Positions 34,372-47,400 of a stretch of DNA of 64,000 nt are shown here, piece by piece. Under the pieces are notes generated by a model. The model saw only the letters and a program-made list of their open reading frames with translations, ran no database searches and had not been told where the DNA came from. Both the position numbers and the translations under genes were made by a program. This stretch comes from Aurelia coerulea (taxonomy: Eukaryota > Cnidaria > Scyphozoa > Semaeostomeae > Ulmaridae). Location: the NCBI GenBank assembly GCA_039566865.1, contig CM076944.1:22685001-22749000 (forward strand), written 5' to 3'. How positions within the stretch are numbered: position 1 is the first letter of the stretch; every line of letters starts with the position of its first letter.

Positions 34372-35574
34372 GATCGTGGAGCAAAATCTTTTTCGTAGAC
34401 ACAAGTGTATGTAAAGTGCCTATGAAGCTCACAGTGAATCGACATAGTTAAAGTTGGCCTGTGCCAAGTGCTAAATGGAACCTATTGTATTAGATGGTCT
34501 TGGCAAGTGTCATTTCTTTGTGTACTTAAAGAAGCAATGTATACCGGGTGTCCCAAAAAAAGTTCCGGCATTTGATTGAATGCAGAGAAAGAGCCATTGA
34601 ATTTAGAAGTTTCTATTCATCGAGTTATATGCCTGATATTTCGATTTACAGTTTGGCATATCTTGGGAAAAAATTAGTAATCTGAAAATGGAGTTGTGAG
34701 CTCTAACATTTCATTTTCATGTTGAAGGCAATACCAGTACGCCTTCCTGCATCATCGCGGTGAACGGGGAATCTTCAGATGAGCAACACAAAAATTGGGT
34801 TGACATTTTCGTTCATTACCTTGACGACGAGCAAGAGTTTGCTCATTGAGCATATTTGTAGTAATGTCTGAAAATCGAATCGAATGGGTCTCGGGGGAGA
34901 ACTAAACTCAACTGGAGCTGCACGAAGTCGACAAAATGCTCTTGCATAATGTTATAATGTGGCACTGGCAGGTCAAGCAAAGATTTGAAAACTTTTTTTT
35001 AGATAAAGAAAATACAGGTTGTTCCACTCCGTGAAACAGAAATATTTTTATTTGAAATTCCTAATTGGTATAATGCAACGATAACATCAGCAAACTGTTT
35101 TCCCCAAGAGACCTTTTGACTCCATTCTTCACTCCTTAGGGTTAATTTCCAGTCTACGGAATTTTCCGAGCAGGCGAAATTTTACACAATCATAATCTTT
35201 CAAATCAAAATTCTATTCAAGTACAAAATGACGGTTTCACTTGTAAATGAAAGAATTTCCACTCGTTGCTGGCCTTCTCTTTGAATATGCTCAATGACTA
35301 AAAATCTTGCTCGTCGTCAAGGTATAGTCAAGGTAATGAACGAATTGTCAATCCGATTTTTGTGTTGCTCACCCAGGGAGTCCCCTTTCACCATCATGAA
35401 GCAGGAAGGCGTAAAAACCTCTCTGGTTTTGCCTTCAACATGAAAGTGAAATGTTAGACCTCTAGCTCCATTTTCAGATTACTAATTTCTTCCCACGATA
35501 TGCCAAACTGTAAGTTGAAATGTAATAAAATATATAAATGATTTAAGTACCAAAAATAGCTTAGATGTTTAAAA

Positions 35575-35608
35575 CACGACGTTTCGAGCATATACTCGTT
35601 ATCAAGTG
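35575..35608 (-). ncRNA. hammerhead-like ribozyme remnant
   Basis: Read on the - strand, a CGAG/CTCG stem with a TATATG loop is preceded by TTGATAA and followed by CGAAACGTCGTG. This resembles a type I hammerhead core (CTGATGA, stem II, GAAA, GTC), which is known in the terminal repeats of Penelope-like elements. The first core block is mutated, so self-cleavage is doubtful. Confidence 0.5.
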
Positions 35609-35740
35609 ACTCGAAATCAATCGAGCCGAGCAAAGAGAAGAGAAGATTCGACAAATAGGAAGGAATGCGAGATGCGACGTGACGTAGCGTAGATAGGGAA
35701 TGGGGAATGGGAGGAATGTGAGAAAAGAGTAAGGAAGGAC

Positions 35741-35945
35741 CTATTGCAGATAAGTAAATTGCTTATTTAGTCCATTAGGATAAAGAGTTTTTAAGTTAAA
35801 AATTAAGCGTTTCTCCTATGTCTTGCGTTTGGTGGTGTCTTGAGGTGCATATAACAAGCCAAGAATGGACATGTCGGCAGTTGAATGGTTGGCTGAGTTG
35901 TAATGTCTGGATATGTTACTGTCTGGATCGTTTTCATGGTTTTCA
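35741..35945 (-). pseudogene. GIY-YIG endonuclease C-terminus of a Penelope-like element
   Basis: The frame reads SRHYNSANHSTADMSILGLL, an in-frame stop, then EKRLIFNLKTLYPNGLNKQF and a terminal TAG at 35741-35743. The HYN-x-x-NH-S, E-x-x-x-I and LYPxGLN pattern is the C-terminal half of the GIY-YIG domain of Penelope-like polyproteins. The N-terminal half and the reverse transcriptase are missing. Confidence 0.8.
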
Positions 35946-36444
35946 TGTAAGTTGAAATGTCTAGCATGTAATTCGAATGAATAGTAATTGCCATTTTCAA
36001 AACTTTTCTCTCTGCGTTCAAGCGAACGTCGGAACATTGTTTTGGGACACCCGGTATGTTGGCGTTTTCTTTAGCCTATTCATAGCAGCCCGCTCAATAT
36101 ACCTATATCGATTCCCTTTTGATAGTGTACAAGGTGAAAATATGACATGTCCAACCCAACTTAATGAATATGATTGCTGTAAATCTTTGGGGGCACGAGG
36201 CAAATTAAAAGGCTTAGCAGTGATTTTTGGCGTATCAGTGATTTCCAAGTTTTTGGCATCTCAGTGATTTTGCAATTTTATGAGGCAATTGTCATACTTA
36301 CGTTTCATTTTTGTTTTAAAAAAAAGCGTTATTTTGAGATAAATCTTTGTACTTCACAGAGGAACAAACCAAGCATGGAATTGACAACACGCCATGCGAT
36401 TCGATCTTCATTTTCATTCCCCCATCTCTTCGGACAAATAAATA

Positions 36445-37094
36445 TACCGGATGAGTCAATAAAAAGAATCCCCGTTTGAATGGTCATGGCTCCTTGGATA
36501 TCAAGACGATGATATCGGCAGATATATAATTGAATGGTAGACATGTGCAAGTCTATTTTAAAATTTACTTGACTGAAATCGGCCACTCCGTTCTGAAATT
36601 ATGAGAGATTTTCTCGAAAAAGCCTCGAAGTAACCTTCAGAACGTGCCCAAAATCAAGAACAAATTTCCCTAACATTTCTTTCCTACAATGGCCTTACAG
36701 CAATGACTTGTGGACACTTTAGCACGTGCTATCCTCTTGGGAAGATAAACAATTCTTCCCCCTGGTATCAATAATCTATTTAGGGGAATTCCATTCTTCC
36801 AAGAGGACAAAATACATGAATACATGGGATGTCATCATTTTTAGGAAGGAAAACCAAAGAAAATTTGCTCATTGTTTTTACTCAGTTGTGCTGGTTTTTG
36901 GCGGTTTTTGGAAGGGGCTTTCTGCAGAGTATCTCCCATATCCACGGGAAGGAATGGCCGATTAAAGCCGAGTAAATTACTGAACCTAATTGAACATCTT
37001 GGCAATAAAACAAGACTGTTTTGGATATCATTGCATTGATATTCAGGGAGCAGTGGCCTTCCAAACGGGGATTCTCTTTTCTACCTATCCGGTA
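36445..37094. mobile_element. intact TACCGGATGAGTCA-family MITE (650 bp)
   Basis: The ends TACCGGATGAGTCAATAAAA and its approximate complement pair over about 80 bases (CCCCGTTTG, GGCTCCTTGGATATCAA). It is bounded by TA and has no coding capacity. It is the reference for the split copy at 24959-25377 / 30669-30790. Confidence 0.75.
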
Positions 37095-37489
37095 GATATG
37101 GCATATGCCCTATGTTTACCATCATCCTTGATTTTGACAATATTTGTAATAGACCCTAAGATAACCTGGCTGAAGACGTTGTTTAAAAAATGCCATTGCG
37201 ATTAGCCAAAACCACTCACACTCAAATAATATCAAATTAATTTCTGTTTTCCTATTTCAATTTGCTTACTAGCTAAAAATATTTGCCCCAATATGGTTTT
37301 GAACAGGCTTGATCTGTGTCATCACCAACTGGATACAGTCGACCTTGCAGAAGTTGGATTACAGGTAACAGGATCAATACTTTAGTTCGTGTAAACCCGA
37401 ACATCAGTGTCATGTTAAAAGATATAAAAGCTCCTGCTATTCGGATTTACGGAACGAAACTGTTCCTGTTGCCCGTGGTTGGATTCTAC

Positions 37490-37693
37490 CATGGGTAGTT
37501 AGACACTGCTGGTGTGCTTCTGTGGAGGAGCGCTGCGTAATATGTACCTGCGGAGGAAATATTTTATAGCACTGCGGAGGAGATATTGAAAGAACGAAAA
37601 TCTCCTCCGCAGTGATATACAACATTTCCTCCGCAGATGCATATTACCCAGTGCTCCTCCATAGAAGCAGACCAGCAGTGTCTAACTACCCAT
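37490..37693. mobile_element. 204-bp foldback element with 8-bp duplication
   Basis: Its two halves are inverted copies (CATGGGTAGTTAGACACTGC and complement; CTGCGGAGGA motifs inside). GATTCTAC occurs at 37482-37489 and 37694-37701. The 8-bp duplication suits hAT-like elements, though the ends do not start with CAG. Confidence 0.8.
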
Positions 37694-37956
37694 GATTCTA
37701 CTAGCATATTTGTAAGTCAGCAAAACACCGAAAGTCCCACGTACATTTACAGTAAGAAACCGCAAAATAGAAACCTGATACAAGAAACTTCTTTACGTCT
37801 TAATCGGTGACTAAACAGGCTGTTTTGAAAAAACTGGTTCCTATTTTGCGGGCTCTCGATGTATCCTTTAAGATATCGCGAAGTAGGTCAGGCCTTAGTA
37901 AGAGTCGTAGCGAACCGACGAATCAAAGGTTGGAAAGAAATGTGTCCAGTTGGATT

Positions 37957-38490
37957 TCAAACAATGTCAACTGGCGTAGCCTCGGCTTCATTCATTTCCG
38001 TTTCTCGTTCTAAGGCCATTTCTTGTGAGAAAATTGTAGGGCTAATGCCATTTCGATTCATCTTGCGTTCTTGCTCCCCTGTCATTTCTGCTGTGACACT
38101 GACACGTGATTCTTCAACGATGATTGCTGATTGTAAACTGTGCGGTGCTCCTTTATTGCGTTCGTCATTCATTGCCACTTCTACCTGTTGTATGCTGTTT
38201 GCTTTTGTGGCTTTATTTACAGGTGGAGGAGTCCACGTCAAATTGCTTACGTCTGCAAACGAAATTCTTGGTTGTGATTCAGAGGCCCTTTTCGGTACTT
38301 TGGGGCTACCTTCTTCACTCGCGTCGTTGTTGTTCAGGAGTGGTGCAACTTTTCTTGAAGATCTTCTGGATGGTGCTAACACGGAAGCGTCAAGAACTGT
38401 TTTTCTGCTTGTGGTCGTTGACCTTCTTTGTGATCTCCGTGTCGTTTGGGTTGTCAGTTTGTCGCCATTGCCATAAAACGATCTTGTTGA
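37957..38490 (-). CDS. class B GPCR exon: long cytoplasmic tail and stop
   Basis: The acceptor tcaagtttcag ends at 38491 and the frame stays open for 177 codons to TGA 37957-37959. The tail is rich in Arg, Ser and Thr (TTRRSQRRSTTTSRKT, APSRRSSRKV) with many possible PKA/PKC sites and a PPPVNK motif. Such a tail could serve arrestin binding. The antisense open frame over the same region is a shadow. Confidence 0.85.
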   Translation of the reverse strand, partial: STRSFYGNGDKLTTQTTRRSQRRSTTTSRKTVLDASVLAPSRRSSRKVAPLLNNNDASEEGSPKVPKRASESQPRISFADVSNLTWTPPPVNKATKANSIQQVEVAMNDERNKGAPHSLQSAIIVEESRVSVTAEMTGEQERKMNRNGISPTIFSQEMALERETEMNEAEATPVDIV

Positions 38491-41400
38491 CTGAAACTTG
38501 AAGAATAAAACAAGACCATCAATGTGAGGCAGTATAGGTTCCAAATGTTTGGAAATTTCTGTGTACAATTCTATAACCCCTATTTCTTTCGCTTCAAAGA
38601 AGCTACCCTGGGTACCAGAACCTTAATGACAAAGATATGGGACGAAGAGAAAAAATAAAATGGAGAGAGAAGAATTTTTCCTTCTCATTATTTCCTTTTC
38701 CCTCCCTTTTCGTTACGATCACTACGAGGCTCTGGTGAGGGCTCTGGCACCCAGTTTACAAAGATACTTTGTCTATTTCGCTATAATTCTATCGTTGGAC
38801 TAGCTCTAGTAATAGCTTTTATTTTTTAACGTTTTCACGAAACATGAAACAATTTTCAAGAAAACCGTAGTTTCATGGATGTCTACAATATTGCATCATG
38901 ATAACGTCACATTCTCAAATGATTTGATTTATAAATGCGCTGTACTTTTGGAGACTGTTTCAAATTCTGAAAAGTCCAACGGTAGAATTAAAGATAAGTA
39001 GCTAAAGTTTCTTTCAAGCCATTCAATTAAAACAGAAATAGAAAAGGGATGGGCCAGAAACACTGAGAGAAGTAAAGCAAAAGCTGAGAGAAAGGAGGTA
39101 GATACGAAATGGGAGCTAGATGTGCCATCTTTCTCATGGGAAATATAAACAATAAAGCTCAAAATACTCTCTCTGGGATTATGGCAAATTACATAAAGTT
39201 CATTTCGATCAAGTCGGTTCAAAGAATGGGGCCATAACATTTTACACATCTCATTTTAAATTCTTGCAAAGAGTCGAACCCTATAGCACAGAACTACCGC
39301 ATTCACAATTTAACTGGAAGGAAAGAGGTATGTTGTTTACCATAAATGTATTTCCTGCAGACTTCCTCCACTTGCTTTTGATTAAAGCATGAATATCTTT
39401 GTTTAAGAAGACGTGGCCAATGCACACAAGAATACCCTAAAAATAGATTTACCGGGTTTTATAGCAGATGTGAATAAAGGGGCGTTCTCACTTGAGATTT
39501 CTGGGTGAACTGAAAATAAGAAGATCGAAAGAAATTCGATTAGTTCCCTTTAATGGGGGTGTATGACACCACATCTGGAGATTAAACTGAATAAAATGAG
39601 TGGAATGAAATGAAATGAGATAGATCAAATGAATGAGGAGCCTGAAACAAACCTGCAGAGGTTGTACAATGACCAACATGTAATCATACCATAAAATTCC
39701 TTGTGGAGCATAAAATATCATCAAGTATATGATACCAAGAAGAGGCATTAGTACTATTGCACCTTTCGCTGCTTTTCTATAAAACGAAAATAATACATTT
39801 TGATATTGCAAAAGACGGAGTCTGAAACAAGAAATTATCTCTAACCCTGGAAGTTTAACAAATTTTTTTTGCATTTTCTTTGTAATGGTCATGTTATTGT
39901 TTTCCTAGGTAAGGCTCTGTAATATTCCGTGATATCGAGGTGGAAGGCTAGGCTAAACGAATGAGGCGTGCGTGCTCTACAGCAAATAAAAAGTAACTAA
40001 TTCAACAACACGTGCACTGGACGCCTTAGGGGGCCTGGGACCTACTCCATTACACATTCGATCTCAAATGAAGCAGTGTTGTATGTGAACATTTTGAAAA
40101 GTAGTATTTCCTGACCATGGCTGTACAACTTCAATTAAATTAACCCATAAAATCTCAAGAAGAAATTTGATAAAAAGTGCATTAAATGTCTTCATGGCAC
40201 TGCAGCTTAAGTTTTGTTTTATAAAACTGCTTTCACAATAAAAACTGAAGAAATTGTTGAAAGAGCCTAACCAACGTAGTCCTTGTCCATAGTCATTTTG
40301 CTTGTAGAAGTAACTAAAACAAATGTTTACAATTGTGCGACAAGGACTTAGTTTTCCTCGTGACTTGAACAATTATGATTTTTCATTTTCCAGTTTAATT
40401 CTTGTAAAAGTTTTTTACAACTAGCCCTCGTTCTTTCAGGTGCAATGTTTTGCAATTCATAATTTCAAACAGTGGATACAGTTTTGTTGACTCAGTCCAG
40501 CATAGGTTCCAAATCTTTCAAAAGCTTGATGTATGAACTATTTCTTGAAACTGAATGGCTTCAAAGAAACTTTAGCTATTTTGCTATAATTTTACCATTG
40601 GAATTTTTTCCTAACATCTTCAGTATTTTCAGAATTAGAGTTTTTTACTTTTTTTTAAGTATTGAAGGAAAACTTTTAAAATTCATAAAGAGCATAATTT
40701 GTAAACTTTTTGTCGCTACATTAAATAATCTTAAAGAAACCATAGTCGATGGATGTCTACAATATAGTATCAAGCAAAAATCTGCCACTCTTCTGGTTGG
40801 TTTCGTTCTTTTCTTTTTTGTATATCCTTCTACGAATTTAATGCATGGCTCAAGCTGGATAAGCTCTCCTTCTCTTGGATCGTGTAGAATACATATTTGT
40901 TATCTTACATTGTATACGGCTGTTGTATTCTGCAAATGAAATCGAATTCAATTTACGATTTAGAAATTTGATGGCGTCCCGTCCTCAAATGAGTTGAAAT
41001 ATAAAATCAGGTGTAATTTCAAAAAATGTTCAAAGTTTCTGAAAAGTCCATAGATGAGTAGCTACAGCTTCTTTCAAGCCATTCAATTGAAAGAAACCGG
41101 TCATAAAATTTTACATCCACCTTTTTGCACCGATTTAACGATTTGGAACCTATGCTACTCACCATAGATGAATTTCATTTCTAATTGTGGCACTTTACTC
41201 ACCTTGATGATTGTAAATCAACAGAATTCTGTTGTTTGAGCTTCGATATCACAACACCAATCACATATACTAGGATGATTAGATTTGCCTGTAACAGAAA
41301 TCAAATGTATGTATCTTTTAAGGCTTTTAATGTTACTAACACCATCTTTTGATTTAGCAATTACAATCAACTCGGTGTAATTTATCAAAAACTTTTGATA

Positions 41401-44400
41401 CCTACCATAGATCATGATATACTCCTTAAAAATCTATTTCATTACGGCTTCAGAGGCAAATTTCACGACTGGTTTGCCATCCCAGCAATCTCCAGAACAT
41501 GAAACAATATACTTGTGTGAACGGAAACAAGTCTACCCATCAACAAATCCATAAAGAGGAACAAGGAAAGATTTTGTAAGACAATAGCATGAAAGACTTT
41601 AAGCGATCGCAGACAAAGGGAATTCCCTCAACCAGTAATTCAAAACAAGCAAAGCCGCAAAAGTTTCTCTGAAACCCAGGTAGCTAGCTCGCTCGTTGTG
41701 CATTCCAGAAATCGTTTTTAAGAGTAAACATGAGCATAGATCGAAAGAAGAAGGATATATCTACACATTTGTCTATTGGTGAATTCTATGACCTATTTCT
41801 TATGATTCAATGACTTTAAAGAAACTTAGCTACTTTGCTATAATTCTACCATTGGGCTTTTCAGAAGTCTTGAATATTTTCCACATAACACCGTATTTTA
41901 TATTCTATTCATTTGAGGATATGACGTTATCAAATTTCTAAATTGTAAACCAGAAGATGACGACTTTTGCTTGATACCATAATGTAGACCGAAATAAGCT
42001 ATGGTTTTCTTGGAAATTATTTCATGCTTCGTCAAAAGTTTTAGAAATTAGATGGTTTTGATTTTTGAAATTGAAGCATCGTTTGGGAAGCGCCGCTTGA
42101 TGATGAATTTAATAGGAAAGAGAGCGACGAAAATCGTTATTGGAACCAGCCCAGCAGATAAGTAGACAAAGATCGCAAATTCAGTTGACCTTCTTCCAGT
42201 TGATTAAGTCATAATAATTGACAATTCCAGTTTGATGAACATTTTCTTGAATTCTTAAAAGGGAAGGGAAGCACTCTAATTGAAGATCTCAGAACAGTGT
42301 CACGGTAGAAATATAGCAAGAAAGCTGAAGTTCCTTTGAAGCCATTCATTTCAAAGAAATACGCCGATAATTTTACGCCAGCCTTTTTATAGATTTGGAA
42401 CCTATGCTACCTATGCTAGATTTGGAACCTATGCTACCCCTGCGAGTTTCAACCCGTCCTGTTCATTTAAAACCAAATAATTCAGAAAACGAAGGATGCA
42501 CTATTATTATTCAAATCTTTCTGCATCTATTAGTATATGTTTCATTTTGAATCAAAGCCGTTGATTATTGGTTGCAAGGTATTTTATAGTGAGTAGTTTT
42601 GGAGGTTGTTCTCGTTCTTCTTCAAGGGGAAAGATGAACGCCTTCGATTCTTTGTGAAAACCCCTCCGAGTTTCAACCCGTCCCATTCATTTAAAACCAA
42701 ATAATTCAGAAAACGATGGGTGCAGTATTATTATTCAAAACTTTCTGCATCTATTAGTATATGTTTCATTTTGAATCAAAGCCGTTGATTATTGGTTGCA
42801 AGGTATTTTCTAATTTGTAGTTTTCAAGCTCTTGGCGGTTCTTCGCGCCCTTCTTCGAAAGAAAAATACGAGAACCTGAAATCAATGTTAAAATTCCCAC
42901 AGAACTTTTATCCTCGCCATTTAAACTGCAAAAATAAGTTGATAAGACAAATATTTGAAGTTTTCTGCATTCAACTGTATGGGTTTCGTTATGATTCAAA
43001 ATCCACATAAGTTGCTGTGTTAGGTTTTTCAGTAGGCAGTATGCAGTTCTTCGCGGCCTTCTTCCAAAAAAAAAATATGGAAACTCGAAATCGATGATGA
43101 AATTCACCCAGAACTGTTACCCTCGCCAATCACTTAAAACCAAGCAAACTGCTAAAATAAGTTGACAAGACAAATATTTGAAGTTTTCTGCATTCAACTG
43201 TATGGGTTTCATTATGATTCAAAATCTACATAATTTGCTGTGTTAAGTTTTTCAGTAGGCAGTTTTACAGTTCTTCGCGGCCTTCTTCCAAAAAAAATAT
43301 GGACCCTCGAAATCGATGTTGAAATTCATCCAGAACTTTTACCCTCGCCATTCGTTTAAAACCAAGCAAACTGCAAAAATAAGTTGACTAGACAAATATT
43401 TAAAGTCTTCTGCGTTCAACTGTATGGGTTTCATTATGATTCAAAATTTAAATTAGTTGCTGTAGGGAATTTTTCAAGTGCATTTTTGTCTGCAGTTGAC
43501 TTTAGGCCAAACTAAATTTCGGCCGCTGCAGCAACAGCTTCCTTTGATTTATTGCTTGTCTCAAACAAGGGCAGATTTTGCAATACAATAGCACGAGTTG
43601 CTTTTGTTGACACCTCAAATTCAAAGCGATTAGCGATCACAGACAAAGGAAATTTCTCAACCAGTAATTCAAAACAAACAAAGCCGCAAAACTTTCTCTG
43701 AAACCCAGGTAGCTAGCTCCCTCGTTGTGCATTCCAGAAATCGTTTTTAAGAGTAAACATGAGCATAGATCGAAAGAAGAAGGATATATCTACACATTTG
43801 TCTATTGGTGAATTCTATGACCTATTTCTTATGATTCAATGACTTTAAAGAAACTTAGCTACTTTGCTATAATTCTACCATTGGGCTTTTCAGAAGTCTT
43901 GAATATTTTCCACATAACACCGTATTTTATATTCTATTCATTTGAGGATATGACGTTATCAAATTTCTAAATTGTAAACCAGAAGATGACGACTTTTGCT
44001 TGATACCATAATGTAGACCGAAATAAGCTATGGTTTTCTTGGAAATTATTTCATGCTTCGTCAAAAGTTTTAGAAATTAGATGGTTTTGATTTTTGAAAT
44101 TGAAGCATCGTTTGGGAAGCGCCGCTTGATGATGAATTTAATAGGAAAGAGAGCGACGAAAATCGTTATTGGAACCAGCCCAGCAGATAAGTAGACAAAG
44201 ATCGCAAATTCAGTTGACCTTCTTCCAGTTGATTAAGTCATAATAATTGACAATTCCAGTTTGATGAACATTTTTCTTGAATTCTTAAAAGGGAAGGGAA
44301 GCACTCTAATTGAAGATTTCAGAACAGTGTCACGGTAGAAATATAGCAAGAAAGCTGAAGTTCCTTTGAAGACATTCATTTCAAAGAAATACGCCGATAA

Positions 44401-47400
44401 TTTTACGCCAGCCTTTTTATAGATTTGGAACCTATGCTACCTTTGTAGCTTACACAGATGCTTATTCATTAGACTTACCACCAACATGATAGTCATTGGT
44501 ACGTAGATAATAAGCATCAGGTTGTTCTGCGCTTCGTGTGTCCAGCATCTGCAAAATAACAACGGACAATGCAGTTTATTACCTGGCGTTGTTTTTGCCA
44601 CTGTAAACAAAAGCTCAAAATATCTTCTTGTTGCGTGCAGTGCAATTGTACAAAGACTAACAAATAAATCAAGTAGAATATAAGCACTTTGATGCGAATT
44701 GAAATAAGCACGACGTTTCGAGCTTTAGAAATATTAGTAAAACCGATGCTGAAAGAAAGGCAAATATGAAGGATTAGGATAGTACTCAACAAGCAATTTA
44801 CATATCGCCAATAACTTTCTATTAATCACAGTTTTATTCCTACACCTTTTTTTGCTATTTTCAGGCCTTTCTACGTCACATGAATGCCGTTGAGTACTAT
44901 CCTAATCATTCGAATCTGTCCTTCTTTTAGCTTGATTAGTGTCGGTTTTACCTGCGTTTTACTAATATTTCTTTACTCGATAAGGGGTTATGCTTGAAGT
45001 TTTATTTTATTTACTTGTAAACAAGAGCTATTTCTTTAACAATAATGTTCATTGCCTTTGCTTGAAACACCAATATGAGGCGATTAGCATTTGAAAACAA
45101 ATGAACTACGACCGATTTATAAAACTGCATATAGTATGTATAAATGAAGCAAGCAGCAAAAGATGCATGGAGGCTTGTTTTCTGTTAAGCATACGAACGT
45201 AATTTTGGACGCTGAGAAGCTAAGCTTGTCGAAGCAGCGTCCTGGTCCTTCCTCTCGATGTGACTACACCTCGTGATTCCTTTTTAGCCTGGAATTACAG
45301 AGAGTAGGCGACTCTCCTCACTCTACGTAGCAGTTTTGGCAGGGAGGGGACTCGAACCACCAACCTTCTTTCCACTTACGATATACACTCGCACCTTCCC
45401 CAAATATTCCCTCTTCGTATGCGCAATATGTGTACAATGAGTGAGTTAGCCACCCGGTTTCAGGGTATCTTTTACAGCATACATTTGCATTTGCGAATAG
45501 ACGGACACATGTTAGTATTCAGTCTGCTAGATACTTGACATGTGTACAATATGTGTACAATGAATGAGTTAGCCACCCGGTTTCAGAGTATCTTTTACAG
45601 CATACATTTGCATTTGTGAATAGACGGACACATATTAGTATTCTGTCTGCTAGATACTTGATATGTGTACAATATGTGTACAATGAATGAGTTAGCCACC
45701 CGGTTTCAGAGTATCTTTTACAGTATACATTTGCATTTGCGAATAGACGGACACATATTAGTATTCCAGTCTGCTAGATACTTGATATGAAATTGAAGAA
45801 TCCGATAATTGCATCTATACGTGTTGTCCTCACTTTCTTTTGTACAGTAAGCTCGAAGAACTACAAGAAAAATCGTACTTGAAGGCGAAGACCGGAAATC
45901 CACGAAAAGTTTGTTCAAGTTAGCTTCTGGCACGTTGCTTTTGCGACACCCAGTATGCCTTTGTTTATCGTACTTCTACAGTATTGGGAAATTTTAAATC
46001 TGAGTACATACTTGGTTGCAATATTTTGAAACTTGCTATACATCACTGGAGTCCAGATCAGCAGTGTCAACACGATTGGAAACCCTGGATATAAAAAGAT
46101 ATATTGATGGGAAATTGAATTTAGTTTCATTGTATTTAGCAAATCAGAAAATCACCTACTTTAAGAGCTAAAAACTTTTGTGGTAAGAAGCTTTTGCGAT
46201 TTGGAAAAGACGGGCAATGTTGCTTTCGCGAAAAGAAATATTTTGCAAATATACTGAAACAAATTCCGGTCGTCAGATTGGATATCGAGCACATGATGCA
46301 GTAAAAAGCCGTATAAAAGAACCTACGATATTCTGTAACAGGCTAAAATGACTCCCATACATGTGTATAGTGGTTTTTCTATAGAAGCTGCTTAGTTGGC
46401 CATAAATCAGCTTGCAGGTTCTTAACCCTATCTGGGCGGGCCGGGCTTTTCTGACCATTAGCCCCCCCCCCTTCAGAACTCTGAATTGACAAGGGCTAGA
46501 AAGAACAAACTTGGCTATCTCATGTAATTTTATCTGGAAAGTCCGAATATCTAATTTATTTGATTCTAATCGTTGTATTGTTGATGACGCCATCAATTGT
46601 CTTCGTTTTAGGCCAAAAACAGTACTCATACAGATTTGACCGTAAAAACTCACTTGAGGGAAATAATATGCTTCTTACAGCTTGAGATAGATATGCTTAC
46701 CCCATCCAAATAGAAAGAATGCCCACATATAAGATTTCTGAGAAAAGACAAACATTATGGTCTTCAGCAAGAAAACTCCTTCATTGAACATCCACGTCAC
46801 TTCACTAACAGCAAACAGTCTGTTTAATATCCAGAGTGCATTACAAGCTCTCTATGAAGAAATAATAGGTATTGTTCACATTGATTTGCTGTTTAGCATT
46901 TCATCCCTGGAAGATTACCTTGATCAATTTCTTGTTTCAATTCATCAACTTCATTTACAATAAAAGCAAGTCAAGATTTTTCAGCAATACTCTAGTATCC
47001 GTTGTTTTTGATTAAACACACAAGTACGAAGTGATCAGTGATGTTAACAAAGTAGTTGCTACGGCCACCTAGCCACGTATCAAATGTAAAACAGAGATGC
47101 CTTGAAACCTGTTTGGCTTAATCAAGTGGTGTGCATATCAAAAGAGGCTGTTAAAAAAGAAGGCATGGCTATATTACATCGAAAGAATGATAGATCTAGA
47201 TACTGTAGAAAGATAGAATAAATTAGATTATCTGTATCTGGCATGGTATGTCTCTTATTCATAAGCTGAACAGTAGCCATTAGCTAGGACAAAGATCTGT
47301 GTCCAGGACCAGATGTGCATTTCGCTTGTCAACGAAACAGCCAAATCAAACATTTCCGATGATTTCTTATGCTGCCGCTCAGCAATTCCCTTTTACACAT

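Larger units (their letters stand above)
35524..35945 (-). mobile_element. 5'-truncated Penelope-like element with 15-bp duplication
   Basis: TGTAAGTTGAAATGT occurs on both sides (35509-35523 and 35946-35960), and joining at one copy restores the MITE arm. On the - strand the insert encodes the end of a GIY-YIG domain and then a hammerhead-like motif, the arrangement of Penelope-like elements. Its 5' end is truncated, as expected of target-primed integration. Confidence 0.78.
34542..36056. mobile_element. mariner-type MITE with long arms, interrupted by a Penelope-like insert
   Basis: The termini are TACCGGGTGTCCCAAAAAAA and the complement of TACCGGGTGTCCCAAAACAA. Each arm runs about 330 bp, with AATGCAGAGA, CAGTTTGGCATATC and TTCATGTTGAAGGCA in inverted order. 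The right arm is split between 35523 and 35946 by the retroelement insert. Without the insert the element is about 1.08 kb. No transposase is present. Confidence 0.82.

Noticed and set aside
37859..38476. 205-codon open frame on the + strand
   Set aside because: It is antisense to the class B GPCR tail exon, which has a good acceptor, correct phase and a receptor-tail composition.
40472..40939. 155-codon open frame (+)
   Set aside because: It covers the arm of a foldback element and has no motif.
44698..44720. Second hammerhead-like motif
   Set aside because: Only the GAAACGTC block is kept and stem II does not pair well, so I list the region as a repeat, not a ribozyme.
44517..44792. 91-codon open frame (-) reading into the loop 2 exon
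   Set aside because: It uses the wrong frame of that exon; the correct frame follows from phase and the CW motif.
46273..46653. 126-codon open frame (-)
   Set aside because: It lies within a GPCR intron, between exons that join directly in phase.
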